Part shown: positions 1 through 10,035 of the stretch, one piece after another | Position numbering within the stretch: position 1 is the first letter of the stretch | Layout: each line of letters begins with the position of its first letter | Assembly: GCA_021399435.1 (NCBI GenBank) | Contig: JAJTUP010000002.1 | Location: 1,240,001 to 1,304,000, forward strand | Direction of reading: 5' to 3' | Source of the DNA: Diaporthe sp. PMI_573 | Lineage: Eukaryota > Ascomycota > Sordariomycetes > Diaporthales > Diaporthaceae | DNA length: 64,000 nt | Program-made: the position numbers and the translations under genes | Notes under the pieces: generated by a model | Databases searched by the model: none | What the model was told of the DNA's origin: nothing | What the model saw: the letters and a program-made list of their open reading frames with translations, nothing else

Positions 1-275
1 AACACAAATAGTGCCCGGGCGATCCAAGTTTTCTTCCACAAGCAATTCAGTGTATGGTTTCAACAGCCCTGAAAAGCCCGTGTCTATTGCCAAAGGGGCC
101 GGCGATGACTCCGAGCTGGCCATAATACTGGAGTCGCGATCTTACAGCTCCCTTAACTGCTTCAATGTAAATGACTACGTCCCAAGGTTCCCTGGTTCAT
201 TGACCTTGAGCATTCGTCTGTTCATCTGACCACATCCTACCATACTTACAAAAGCGACCCTGGAATCGGTCCACG

Positions 276-1874
276 ATGACTGTAACTACGAACAGGTTCT
301 CCAACGCAAAACCTATCAAGCGGCAACCTTCGTCAGGATTTTCTACTTTGGTATTTGGTGGTGGTATCGCTGGACTTGGCTTTGCGATTGAAGCATACCG
401 CAAGGGCCATGACATTCGAATCATCGACAGCCGACCAAGCTTTAATGACTATGGTAGGCCGAGGAGTCTCTCTTTGTGCACTGTACCTTGAGAGGCTAAA
501 TACACAATCCAGGTGACATTATCAGTATTGGAGACTCTGCGCTGCCTACATTGAGGCAGTGGCCCAGTTTCCTCGAGGCATGTTATCAGGCGGCATTCCC
601 TGGGTCCACCTACCATGCGTACAATCATTGGATGCATGAGTCCCTCGAGCTGAGACAGAGGCAGGAGGATGAAAGGAAATATGACGGGAGCTTCAATGGC
701 GTGCTGGGAAAGGGCCTGGGAACGAGCCGGGCTCTATTCCACTTTCATTTGCGTCAATATGCGCTGCACCTTGGCATTTCCATCCGTCACGCTGCCAAAG
801 CAGTGGACTACTTCGAGACCGACATCGAGGGCGGCGCCGTGCTTGAAAACGGGGAGACGTTCAGTACAGACGTTGTTGTCGCCGCAGACGGCATCAGATC
901 CCGTTCGTGGCAGCTGATATCCGGTACCAAGGAAGTCCAGTTTCGCCATATATCGAACCATCTTCCCACTGGATTTGGCGATGCAGGACCCGTTGATTGC
1001 GGAAGGATACCCGGGCGTTGACTCTCGCCTGTATTTTGGCCCAGGGTCCCATATCGTCCTGGGTAAAACGGACGAAGTCATCATCTGAATGCTCATACAC
1101 AAGGTATGCACTCTCCTCTACAGGATCTTGCGGCATGCTGCGCTCAAACAGTACTGACAGTGGATATGCTCTAGGACACAGGAAAGTCTTCTGAAGACTG
1201 GATTAAGCCTGCTAACCCAAGGGACGCTCTGCCTTTTGTGAAAGGGTGGGCTCCGTGAATTAGCGAGCTCATCAGAGTGACTCCCTCTGATGGAGTGGTA
1301 GACTTCAAGCTTATGTAGCGAAACCCAAGAGAGACGTAGGTTTCTCCTAAGGCCAGGGTAGTCCAGATTGCCAAATCGGCCCACACCTTCCTACCTACAT
1401 CGGCCAGCAGTGCCACAATGGCACTCGAAGATGCAATTTCCCTCGCGGCTTTGCTGCATATAAGTAGAAAGGATGAAGCACCGCTTGCCTTGAGGGTGCA
1501 AAATAAATTAAGGTGAGACCTTCATATTTGCTGATTTCGATCTGACTGACCATACTGGCAGGTTTGAGTGTGTGACATGCGCTCAGAAAATGGGCTTCAG
1601 AAACAGGGAGAACTTCCACAATTCGGACTGGGACGCTGCGGCCAAGAACCCTGACTCGATCCTAAAACATGTCGATAAATGGGTATCCCAACACAATGCT
1701 GAGAAGTACGCCTACGAAATGTACGAGAAGTGCGTGGATTATCCCATCAACGGAGCGCCCTTTCAGAACACAAACACGATGCCTGGGCATACATTCAAGC
1801 TCTGGACGGTGGGAGAGCTTCTGGAACTGGGCGAGCGGGGTGAGAAGATTATCGACGACGGCGATTGGTCCTGA
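276..1874 (+). pseudogene. FAD-dependent monooxygenase pseudogene (salicylate hydroxylase-like)
   Basis: This is a relic of a group A flavoprotein monooxygenase, the family that hydroxylates aromatic substrates with NAD(P)H and FAD. The ATG at 276 opens a Rossmann FAD-binding motif (FGGGIAGLGFAIEAYRKG), followed later by the NAD(P)H/FAD motif VVAADGIRSR near 877-906. The C-terminal part ends GEKIIDDGDWS. Three introns remain recognisable and join in phase: 454-512, 1104-1174 and 1513-1561. The gene is broken by a +1 frameshift near 940 and by four in-frame stops at 1086 (TGA), 1256 (TGA), 1316 (TAG) and 1337 (TAG). The second FAD motif, normally GDSAH, reads AKSAHTFLPTSAS. The two TAGs sit where tryptophan would be expected, which fits TGG-to-TAG change by C-to-T mutation on the other strand. 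The reading of the remnants is firm; the original substrate is unknown. Confidence 0.85.
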
Positions 1875-3155
1875 GTAGACCTGTATGAACGAAGAAGGGG
1901 TTTTCAGCTCCTTGATCCCTCTGAAGCTAGATTTAGACGCTGTAGACTCATAGATAGCTATTTCACACACGAATCATGTGCGGGCTGGACTGGTTGTCAC
2001 ACTTCAAGGCCCTGGTATATGCTTTGGCAATAGAATTGGAGTTGTCTCATGCGCACCGAAGTTCGGACTTAAGCAATCTGTTACGTTGTTCTTTGTCTTC
2101 AGCATGAATCTAGGGAGCCAGCATGGTGTTGTCGTGGCTTCGGTCATTGAGTACATGTGAAGGACAGAAATATTGTAAACGATTCGAGACACATGTTCTG
2201 GGGGAGAGAAGAGAATAAGTCTGAGCAAGTTAATTCCCGTAGGAGGTCTGAGCAAGAACTTTCCATTAGACAATCAGAAGTGGATCATATTTCATGACCG
2301 CTCGGGACGGACGCATCCAAATTTGATCATGAGCGGTGCCGGATACATTCGATAGGCTGTAGAGAGGGTGTCTCCCGAGCTAAGGATGAGCGACTAATTC
2401 TCAAAGGAGTTCTACCTTGTTTATGGGCCCCTCAATGGCATCACTGCCAGGTCCCTTGTGGAATGCCGATAATTGAATGAGGTTGGTAATATATTACGAA
2501 CATCCCAGAAGTACAATTCGTGCGGCACACGGTAAAGATGACAGAACTGTAGGCGCGGTCAAAAGCTTGACTAAATCAAACATCGGACGGTGGAGAACAT
2601 GACAAGAGAACTCGCTGGTTGGGGTTTGCATCTGATGGGCGAGAGCCTTGGAAGCATGAGGCTCGGGTCAGCGATGCGGTATGGAACGCCCCGGACAATT
2701 TTGTGCCTTGAAAAGCCGGGGTGCAACATTATCACGGAATAAGCTCGCTTGGAAATACCAGTAGGGACGTTGATTCGGGCCTTCGTCGCATCTCATCAGA
2801 AACTCCGAGCTTGGTTTGTACGGCAGTGAGCCGCTTGGCATCAGAACTCGCGACTGCGGGAAACATTCTGAGGACTTACGAATTGCCATGGATTTTCCAA
2901 TTCCTACGACTTCGGATGTCTTAAAAGTGAGTACAGACCATTGGCGGCATCGTCTCACCTTGGCGCTTCCCACCAACAACTGCTGACCTTCACAATGTTA
3001 TCATGGAGCATATGCCGATGACGTTGGCTTGATTCCTTTTGTGTATTTAAGTATAAGTATGATGGAATTGCACGCGAATACGGAAATTTCTGAGCGTATT
3101 CGTTCACGTCCGTCCGCGACAGATATTTACGACCAAAGAAAATTCCTAAAGCGAA
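1875..3155. other. Intergenic, no gene seen
   Basis: This stretch is more AT-rich than the gene-dense parts of the window. I find no domain, no conserved reading frame and no tRNA-like structure. A TATA-like stretch lies at about 3044-3060, roughly 100 bp before the next start codon. Confidence 0.5.
3043..3060 (+). promoter_or_regulatory. TATA-like element upstream of the small secreted peptide gene
   Basis: The stretch TATTTAAGTATAAGTAT lies about 100 bp upstream of the ATG at 3156, a normal place for a fungal TATA element. It was called on sequence and position only. Confidence 0.35.
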
Positions 3156-3490
3156 ATGCAACTTCAAACGCTGCTTACCTTAGCCGTTTTCCTCCAAGCG
3201 GCTCATTCTAGGAGACATCACCATCAGAATGGGACCGACGGCGGTTCTGGTGCTGGGACAGATGCTGGGACAGATGCTGGGGCCGCTCAGGCACAACCAA
3301 TGGGCATTCTTGGCTGCGTTGGGCAGGGTGCCTCTTGCGCGTCGGCTGCAGATGCTGAAGACTCGACTTTAGCCAAGTATGAATGGTAAGTTCCAATCTT
3401 TGTCTTGATATCCAACGTCACAAGTCCTGTCTATTTTGACATAAAAGTAGTGCGCTCGACCTTGTCGAATGTATCGTTGCAGCTGTGTGA
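3156..3490 (+). CDS. Small secreted cysteine-containing protein (two exons)
   Basis: Exons 3156-3385 and 3451-3490 are joined across a 65-nt intron with donor GTAAGT and acceptor AAAGTAG, giving 89 residues. The first 18-19 residues (MQLQTLLTLAVFLQAAHS) are a clear secretion signal. Next come a basic/His run (RRHHHQN), a Gly/Asp/Thr-rich stretch with a short tandem duplication (GTDAGTDAG), and a C-terminal domain with four cysteines in the order GCVGQGASC ... KYECALDLVECIVAAV. Splicing is essential: without it the last two cysteines are lost and the frame stops a few bases after the donor. Even cysteine number, a signal peptide and small size match the general profile of fungal small secreted proteins (candidate effectors). 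I do not recognise a named family. No other gene is close enough to suggest a job. Confidence 0.72.
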
Positions 3491-5128
3491 GATGCGGCCG
3501 AACCAATCAATTACTGGCGGCAAGTAAATACGAATGGGGACTGGTGATATCGCGGCAAGAGTGAGAACTTTCATCGGAGCACATATTATTCGACTGCACA
3601 TATTAATATTATTCTTCTGTTCAAACCAATGTGATTTACAAGACGATACAATCCTGTGTGGAGGCGGATATGAGTGCTTGACTTGTCTGCTATGGATGTT
3701 ACTCCAGCGAGCCAGTAGTCCGGAGATTATTCTGCGTATCAACAGCGGGACTGGGTCTATCTGCCTTTAGACTTCTTCAGGATCGAGAGAGTGGTTCCGG
3801 CATTCTCAACGATCCACAAGGATGCCGCTGATTGCCGATGCGAAATACTACGTGGGCCAAGGTGCCGGGGGATCTTGGTGCTCACTAAAGGTGAGCACAT
3901 AATAATGCGAGCGTGTACCAGAGGTATGTCAACCCACTGCCAAGAACAGCCATTGAGGCAAGGCCTGGGTGACTGCCACAATGGTGGGATGATTAATGTA
4001 GTACGCCTGACGACGGCTCAAGTCCGAAGACGAGGCAAAGCCAGTAGCAATGTATCCGACTAATGCAGTACCACCCCCATCAACATCCGGCATATGTGAG
4101 CCACGGCTAGATACCTGCTTTGGGAATATGCCCGATCTGTCACACCAGCATTGCACGATGCATACTTCACACGTTACATCCACTGCCACAATTAAGCCTT
4201 GGCACGAGATCTTCGGTCGGCTCTTCTGGGCAACAAGTGACGATACACCTCGTCGCAGCACTCTTAGTTGCATAGAAGCATGCCGGCATGAGTTTAGGAT
4301 GGCCTCATATTGGAGGAACTGCCGGCCGGCCAGCAACGTTTGAAGAGGTACTCGGCAACGCATTCATTCTGTATTGTCCGCCAGTGGCACAGGTCATCTT
4401 GTCATTTCTGGAGGAGGAATCGTACAATGGTGCCACGTCAACTACGGATTCCTTGGGAAGTGCATCGCCATGTATGGGAATTTCATCAGGTTTGAATGAG
4501 ACGACACCAGACTAATCCCCCAATCCACTCAGACCTGGAGCTACCTAACCATCTCGTGCGGTACGGCCACTGTCAAACCGTATCACCAAAGCACCTTGAT
4601 CACATACTGTGTCTCTAAGTATCGGATGAGTGATATAAGTGCTGTTGTTTACAAGAAATTTGCTTCCTTCGCCATTCTTTAGAAGGAAGTCGTACCCATG
4701 AATAATCCAATGGTCCACAGTCTTACTCGTATGCAAGCTTTGCTGCGATTTCTTGGAGGGTATTGCAGATCACTTGACAATTTCAGTGGACACATGTCCT
4801 TCCCTGCGCTTTGCGTGTTCCGAAGTCAGAGTTGCCCAATGAGTCCCCATCGCGGAAAGATAACCGATACTGAGCCGGCAATGTGTGAGGTAGCACTGAG
4901 GCCTCAGAAAGAGGCTTCGATGTGGGCGGGGCGGATTTTGCTACCACGTTTCGAGTCCGGTCACGTTGCGTCTTGATCTGAAGCTGTTATCACTTGCGCT
5001 GGTTTCAGGACCAGGGAAAAACTCACTGTAGAAGTTATGTTGGGAACAGCTGACTCTATATCGAGGATCTCATCCTATTTGGACATGAGAGGGGATGCTG
5101 CTCAAACATTCGGATCAGTGAAATGAGG
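3491..5128. other. Intergenic, no convincing gene
   Basis: Short open frames occur on both strands. The longest, on the minus strand at about 3929-4363, has a hydrophobic end but no recognisable motif, and stops interrupt its neighbouring frames. The area may hold decayed sequence like the monooxygenase relic nearby, but I cannot name a source. Confidence 0.45.
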
Positions 5129-5821
5129 TCAGCTGTACGAGCCGCGTGGGACCTGTAACGCACGTGTGATCACAGGATTCAAAAGGGCAGTTGGCACAAA
5201 GCGAGTTGAGAAAGTCGAGGTAGGACCTATGGTCCAAGGCGATGGGACGCCGTCGTACTTGGAACAGGATGGTATATCCGTCAACAGGGTCGGGTTGCCT
5301 GCTGTATTGTACTCCTCGTCACATCCTGGAATTGTTAGTGCTACTCCCATCTTCCATGCTGCAAATCCGGCTGACCTACCATACAACATAAAGAGTGGAT
5401 TGTTCCAGTCGAAACAGGTGTTTCTTGGGGAGACACCAGTATGGCAAACGTAGAAACCAGGCGCTTCGAAGCACTCATCGACGATTTGGATGTTAGTCAT
5501 ATTGTTCTTGTATTCCCTGCTGGTACAGAATTGAGGGCATGTCATGCCCTGTGTCCAGTTCTGCAAATTGCAAGCGCCCCGATATAACGAACGGTCGATT
5601 TCGTTACGGCAGAGGTGGTTCATAAGGCAAGAGTCTCCTGGTGCGCAGCACAGCCCGTCTGCGCCTTTTGCACCGTAGCACTCTTGCATGTCAGAAGCGT
5701 TTGATCCATCGGGCCAGTAGCAGTCAGCTGCGACCAAAGAGAACAGGTGGTTCACCATGGCCAGGAGGAGGAGCAGAATCGTACGGATTCCGAGAAGACG
5801 ATTGCTTGTGAAGGCCGTCAT
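5129..5821 (-). CDS. Cysteine-rich secreted protein, function unknown
   Basis: Single-exon gene of 230 residues. The first true ATG is at 5821; the longer open frame begins with TTG. A hydrophobic N-terminus (about residues 9-32, rich in Leu) ending before ADCYWPDG is a signal peptide or membrane anchor. The mature part has 14 cysteines, including LCCAPGDSCL and MTCPQFC, and three N-x-S/T sites (NAS, NWT, NMT). This N-terminal pattern, a CYWPDG-like start then a CC-GxxC block, is common in uncharacterised secreted proteins of Pezizomycotina. Some related proteins carry a transmembrane segment and cytoplasmic tail after it; none is seen here, so this copy is either a secreted form or shortened. 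No enzyme motif is visible. Confidence 0.75.
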   Translation of the reverse strand: MTAFTSNRLLGIRTILLLLLAMVNHLFSLVAADCYWPDGSNASDMQECYGAKGADGLCCAPGDSCLMNHLCRNEIDRSLYRGACNLQNWTQGMTCPQFCTSREYKNNMTNIQIVDECFEAPGFYVCHTGVSPRNTCFDWNNPLFMLYGRSAGFAAWKMGVALTIPGCDEEYNTAGNPTLLTDIPSCSKYDGVPSPWTIGPTSTFSTRFVPTALLNPVITRALQVPRGSYS

Positions 5822-7902
5822 AATGATTCGTCTCAACTTAGCTGATGAAATGTACCGGTTGATGGAATAGATATTTGGCTCGGGGCAGAAACGGTGCTTT
5901 GCCTCTGTAGTAATCTTTTCATGGTGGGTATGTGCGGAATATTTATGTTTTCCTCTTTACCTTTGCCAAGAAAGTGGTGTCATTGGGAAAAGTGTTTGTT
6001 CTACAGAGCTCATTCTGAATGTCGTACCATCGCTTCGATCTGCGGACTCGGGTGTTGCTCGATTGTCATCCATGCCATACCTACCGAGCGAACACACCCA
6101 ATGATCAGTTTTACGAAGAACTATTTGTAAGTCTGAGCTACAATAGAACCTATCAGGCCATGTCATTTCGCGATTATATGCCGTGTTTGTCGCCAAACAT
6201 CTACGCCAAGAGGGCTTCTCGTTTGCCAGTAGCCTTTTGATACCGCCGTCCCGCTTGATCTGATCTCGTTCGCACGTAACTCAAGTCCAGACGATAGGAG
6301 GTTGTCCCACAGTACCCTAGGTTGTCGCTTAGGAGGTTGTCCGTCATAGGGTGTACAGTACCCATACGAGGTTTCACGCAAAAGATTGTCATGATGAGGC
6401 TATCCGAGGGGGGCAAGCCTGTGTAGTCGATTAGCAGTGTTGCACATGATAGTGACAACGAAAGGAGAAGAAGAGAAAAAGAATCGAGACCATCAATCAG
6501 CCTTTTCCTTTAGTAGATACTCGCCAGTACGTTATGCTCAAGCGCTGCTGTTCAGAATATTCCCCAAAGCACTTTGTCCCAAGTGAGGAAACGTTCAGTC
6601 AGCACTTGAGTAAACGCAACAAACCATCTGGATCTTGAAACAGAAGAGAACAATACGAAATAACTATGGCCTCGTATAACGTCCGGGCGTAAAAAGCCGA
6701 CTCTCTTAACCCGCCAGCTCGGGATTTAGAGACTGGAAGGACGGGAGAATGTGCGGACATAGACAAGCCTTGCCCGAAGTGGTCGGCGTTACGAGATACT
6801 GCCGCCAAGCAGTTTTGTTAGGCTTCGCACATGGCATTCGCCTCGGGTGATCCGAAGAGGGTAGCACCCGCACAAGTTTGACCATGGATTTAGCGGGCTA
6901 TCCATGAACCCTCCAACGTTGGCACCGTCGGAAGTATGCTGCCACTCAAGCTTTCTGCAGTAAGAAAGGGGCCGCGTGGTCGAGGCCCGGCCCCAATTGA
7001 CCGGCTTACATCCCCGAGAATTAGCTTCCTCGGCCGAGTTTGGGGCCGTTCACCGCATCTTGGGGCCGATTCCCTAACAGCTGTCAGGCGATCCACTGCT
7101 TCGCTGTCAACGTTCCAACGCATTATGGGTTTCGTCCCCCTTTTGACAATTGGCCTTTTGGAGACCATATAAGACTGGCGGCTGGGGGCATTCGAAGGCG
7201 TGAGTATTTGTCGCTCATCCAAATGCTAGCCTCATCCTCTCACCCGTGCACAATCTTGAACGACTTACACGCGGTTCGTTCACATGTGGGTCCGTCGTGC
7301 TTGCATCCCCAATTAGCTGCAGCAAGCCATCCGAGGATACAGTACTTGTGCGACACTGCTCTGAGAGATCAGAACACATCAGCTCAACTTGCTGCTCACC
7401 TTGCTGCTCACCTTTTGGAGACTGAGAATTACCTTGTCAAAAGAAGGGACATCTGCAAGAGCAGACAAATTTGCCCTCAGCGCTTTTTGTGCACACCCTA
7501 GACCTCTTGCGAGATTTGGGAATATCCAGCCGCCAACCCAAAGATGGCGATGCAAGCACCGATGTGCGACCTTCTCCAGGGCTTTCAGGTCTGGTCGGAC
7601 CTGGACGAAGCAAACCCGGGACTCGTCAACGTTGGCAATAGGCCGAGACAACAACACAGCAGGGGCGATTTCACAGTCATAGATGCGTCGAGCGAGACGA
7701 GGCAACCGAAGACACGGCCAGAGAATGGCTCGAATATATTGCTTCGTGTCTTACGACGGGTGACCAAGCAAAAGGATCAATAATCCACGCACATCCGATC
7801 AGTCTCTGCTCCGCCCGCCCCGTCTCCGCGGCCGGGCCCAACAGGAAAGAAATCCCAGCTCTATTTCGCGGTGCACACAGCCCGCAACACACACATCACC
7901 AC
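5822..7902. other. Intergenic region with one degenerate repeat locus
   Basis: No supported gene. The stretch includes a small cluster of the 15-bp repeat family (listed separately), and a 12-bp duplication (TTGCTGCTCACC twice) near 7389-7412. Open frames here are short and overlap on both strands. Confidence 0.5.
6288..6375 (+). repeat. Degenerate 15-bp repeat, locus 1
   Basis: Several imperfect units related to ATCCCATAGGAGGTT are visible: GATAGGAGGTT, GTCGCTTAGGAGGTT, GTCCGTCATAGGGT and GTACCCATACGAGGTT. Spacing is less regular than at the other two loci, so this is the most decayed copy. It lies in intergenic DNA. Confidence 0.55.
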
Positions 7903-8454
7903 TCACGAGAGTCCCGAGTGCTCCCCCTCAGGCCACCCAGGCGTCCGGCGGTAATTCTGCGTCAGCCCCGCGATCTTCCACTCCCTCCTGCCTCCCTCGG
8001 CGCCGGCGGCAGCCTCGGTCTTGGCCAGCGTGTAGACCATGGTCCCGTAGTGGTGCAGCACGCTGTCAAAGGTGACCCGGAAGGGGCTCCAGGCGGTGGC
8101 GAACAGCGCGTCGACCTTGACGTCCGTGGCGTCCAGGTCCGGGGACTCGTGCAGGACGGGTCCCGGCGGCTGGCCCTTGCGCCTCTTCTCGCCGTCGTCG
8201 ATCAGCTTTACGAACTGCTCGATCGTGGTGCGGATCACCACGGTCAGCTTCTCGTCATCCGCTGCTGTGCTCCCCTCCGCTCCCGGGTCGGCCGGCCGGG
8301 GAGGGTCTTGGCGGATGATGGTGAGGTTGGCAGCCGGGAGGAAGTGGGACCTTAAAGACTTGGTGTCTGCAGCGTTGATGGAATCGAAGAACGCTTGGAT
8401 CAGGGCCTTGATGGCCCTGGCGTCTTCAAAATTATGTGCTTCGAGGGCTGTCAT
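7903..8454 (-). CDS. SnoaL/NTF2-like domain protein
   Basis: Single-exon gene of 183 residues, started at the ATG at 8454 because its context (AAACCACCATGAC) is excellent and the product then begins where the fold begins. The N-terminus (DARAIKALIQAFFDSINA) matches the first helix of SnoaL-like/DUF4440 proteins, a cone-shaped alpha+beta fold. The later segment FRVTFDSVLHHYGTMVYTL and a final REWKIAGLTQNYR strand fit the sheet of the same fold. Members include polyketide cyclases, dehydratases and many proteins with no known reaction; no catalytic residues can be assigned here. A charged stretch (EKRRKGQPPG) interrupts the domain at about residues 95-105. Confidence 0.7.
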   Translation of the reverse strand: MTALEAHNFEDARAIKALIQAFFDSINAADTKSLRSHFLPAANLTIIRQDPPRPADPGAEGSTAADDEKLTVVIRTTIEQFVKLIDDGEKRRKGQPPGPVLHESPDLDATDVKVDALFATAWSPFRVTFDSVLHHYGTMVYTLAKTEAAAGAEGGRREWKIAGLTQNYRRTPGWPEGEHSGLS

Positions 8455-10035
8455 GGTGGTTTTGGTGATGCTGGAGCAACTTGGAGAATGAGATGAGGAG
8501 GTGTCAAGGTTCAATGGGCACAGGTTGGGGGAGCGTTGCGCCATCAACGTGTCGATTCTCCATATAAACTCGCATCGGCAATCATCGAATCGCCGAAGCC
8601 GAGCAGTCCAACAATTGATTACAATTGATGGGCAAAACTGTATAACAAGTGGAGTTTCCCATGTCTTGTCGGAAAATGTCACAGCCTGCGTGTACTAAGT
8701 AAATGAGGACTTGCTGTGCGACTTAAACAACACAATATATCAATGGCCCTGAATATCCGCAGCCGGCAACAAATTGTGCCTGAACAAATCAGTCAACATT
8801 ACATTAAGATGGAGGCCTAGCTACCCAGATACAGTCTCGGAAACTGGTATCAAGATATCCTTCTGTACTTTCTCCTCTTCCTGCTTCTGCCTTAAACATG
8901 CCACAGTTGACGGCCGGTCAAGGTCCTGGCCCTCGCATCCTCGCGGCTCGTCCGCCCGTGCAGAAGTTCTACCCAGGGCCATACAAGGCAACTATCACCA
9001 AAGACTTGGAATACATTGGTTGATACTTGTTGCCACTGAGCACATGTATGCCTGAATCCAGAACACGATACTCTACCGAGACATGTGACTGGAAATGAGA
9101 TACCGAGGTGGGTTATTGGTAAGGACGTCTATCCCCGTCGGAACCCTTCAAAGCACAAGCCAACATTGGCCACTGATCCAATAAACAAGAGCGCATCACC
9201 TCAAGAAATCGGTCGTCTCTTTCAGAATAGTCGATTAATTATGCTGATCTACCAACAGCAGCGCATGCACCAACTCAAAAGACAAGAAATCAAACACGCG
9301 GCAGTATTCGGCAGGACGTGGCACGCCATATCCTCGCACGCTCAGCGGCTGAGGCACCCCCTTTGGATCTGCTTTCACTCCTAAAAATATTGTTTCGAGA
9401 TCAAGTGGTTCTGGTGCTCCTTACGCCATCAGAACTGGCTCCAAGCCCCGTGCCCCGTGCACATCTGCAATTCGACCTGCCCTGGCTCACACCGCGTTGA
9501 CGAGCTTGATTTCGCTGCCCATGGGTCGCTCGTCTGTGATGGTACGGCGCATGTAAATGGTTGCAATAATATTTGTATTGATCGATCGGGTATGATGGCC
9601 TCTCTTGGATCTCTGGGGTTTTCCCCCAGTCCGTAACTTCCTGGACGCCATTCCAAATGCTCCCTATGATTTGGTTCGATAACAGAGGGAATTGGGGGTA
9701 CCGTAAGTGGACCTTTCAAGGTCTCTAGAATGATGAAAAGGGGTCCGTGATCTTGTGCCCCGGACAGAGGAAAGTGTGAGGACGGGTCGGAAATATATGA
9801 AAGTCGGTTGGTGCCGTGTCGTCAGCCGACAGTGGGGGGTTGGAGAATATTTGGTCCGAGTGAGTTTCCATGCTTGAAATGGCAGACCCCCTCAGCTGGC
9901 ATAGAAGTAAAGAATCACTCTAATGGTAAAGTGATGAGCAAATAGCAAGAAAAGTACAAGGCCCTAGAATTCCATGTCGTCGTGAACGGCAATCTCGACA
10001 CCAGCCTTGCTAGCTCGTATCGAAACCCAATATCA
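8455..10035. other. Intergenic, no gene seen
   Basis: This region lies between the 5' end of the SnoaL-like gene and the 3' end of the Flc gene. Only short overlapping frames are present, without motifs. Confidence 0.5.

Noticed and set aside
3929..4363. Minus-strand frame with a hydrophobic end, considered as a decayed transporter
   Set aside because: No transporter motif survives and neighbouring frames are full of stops; too weak to call.
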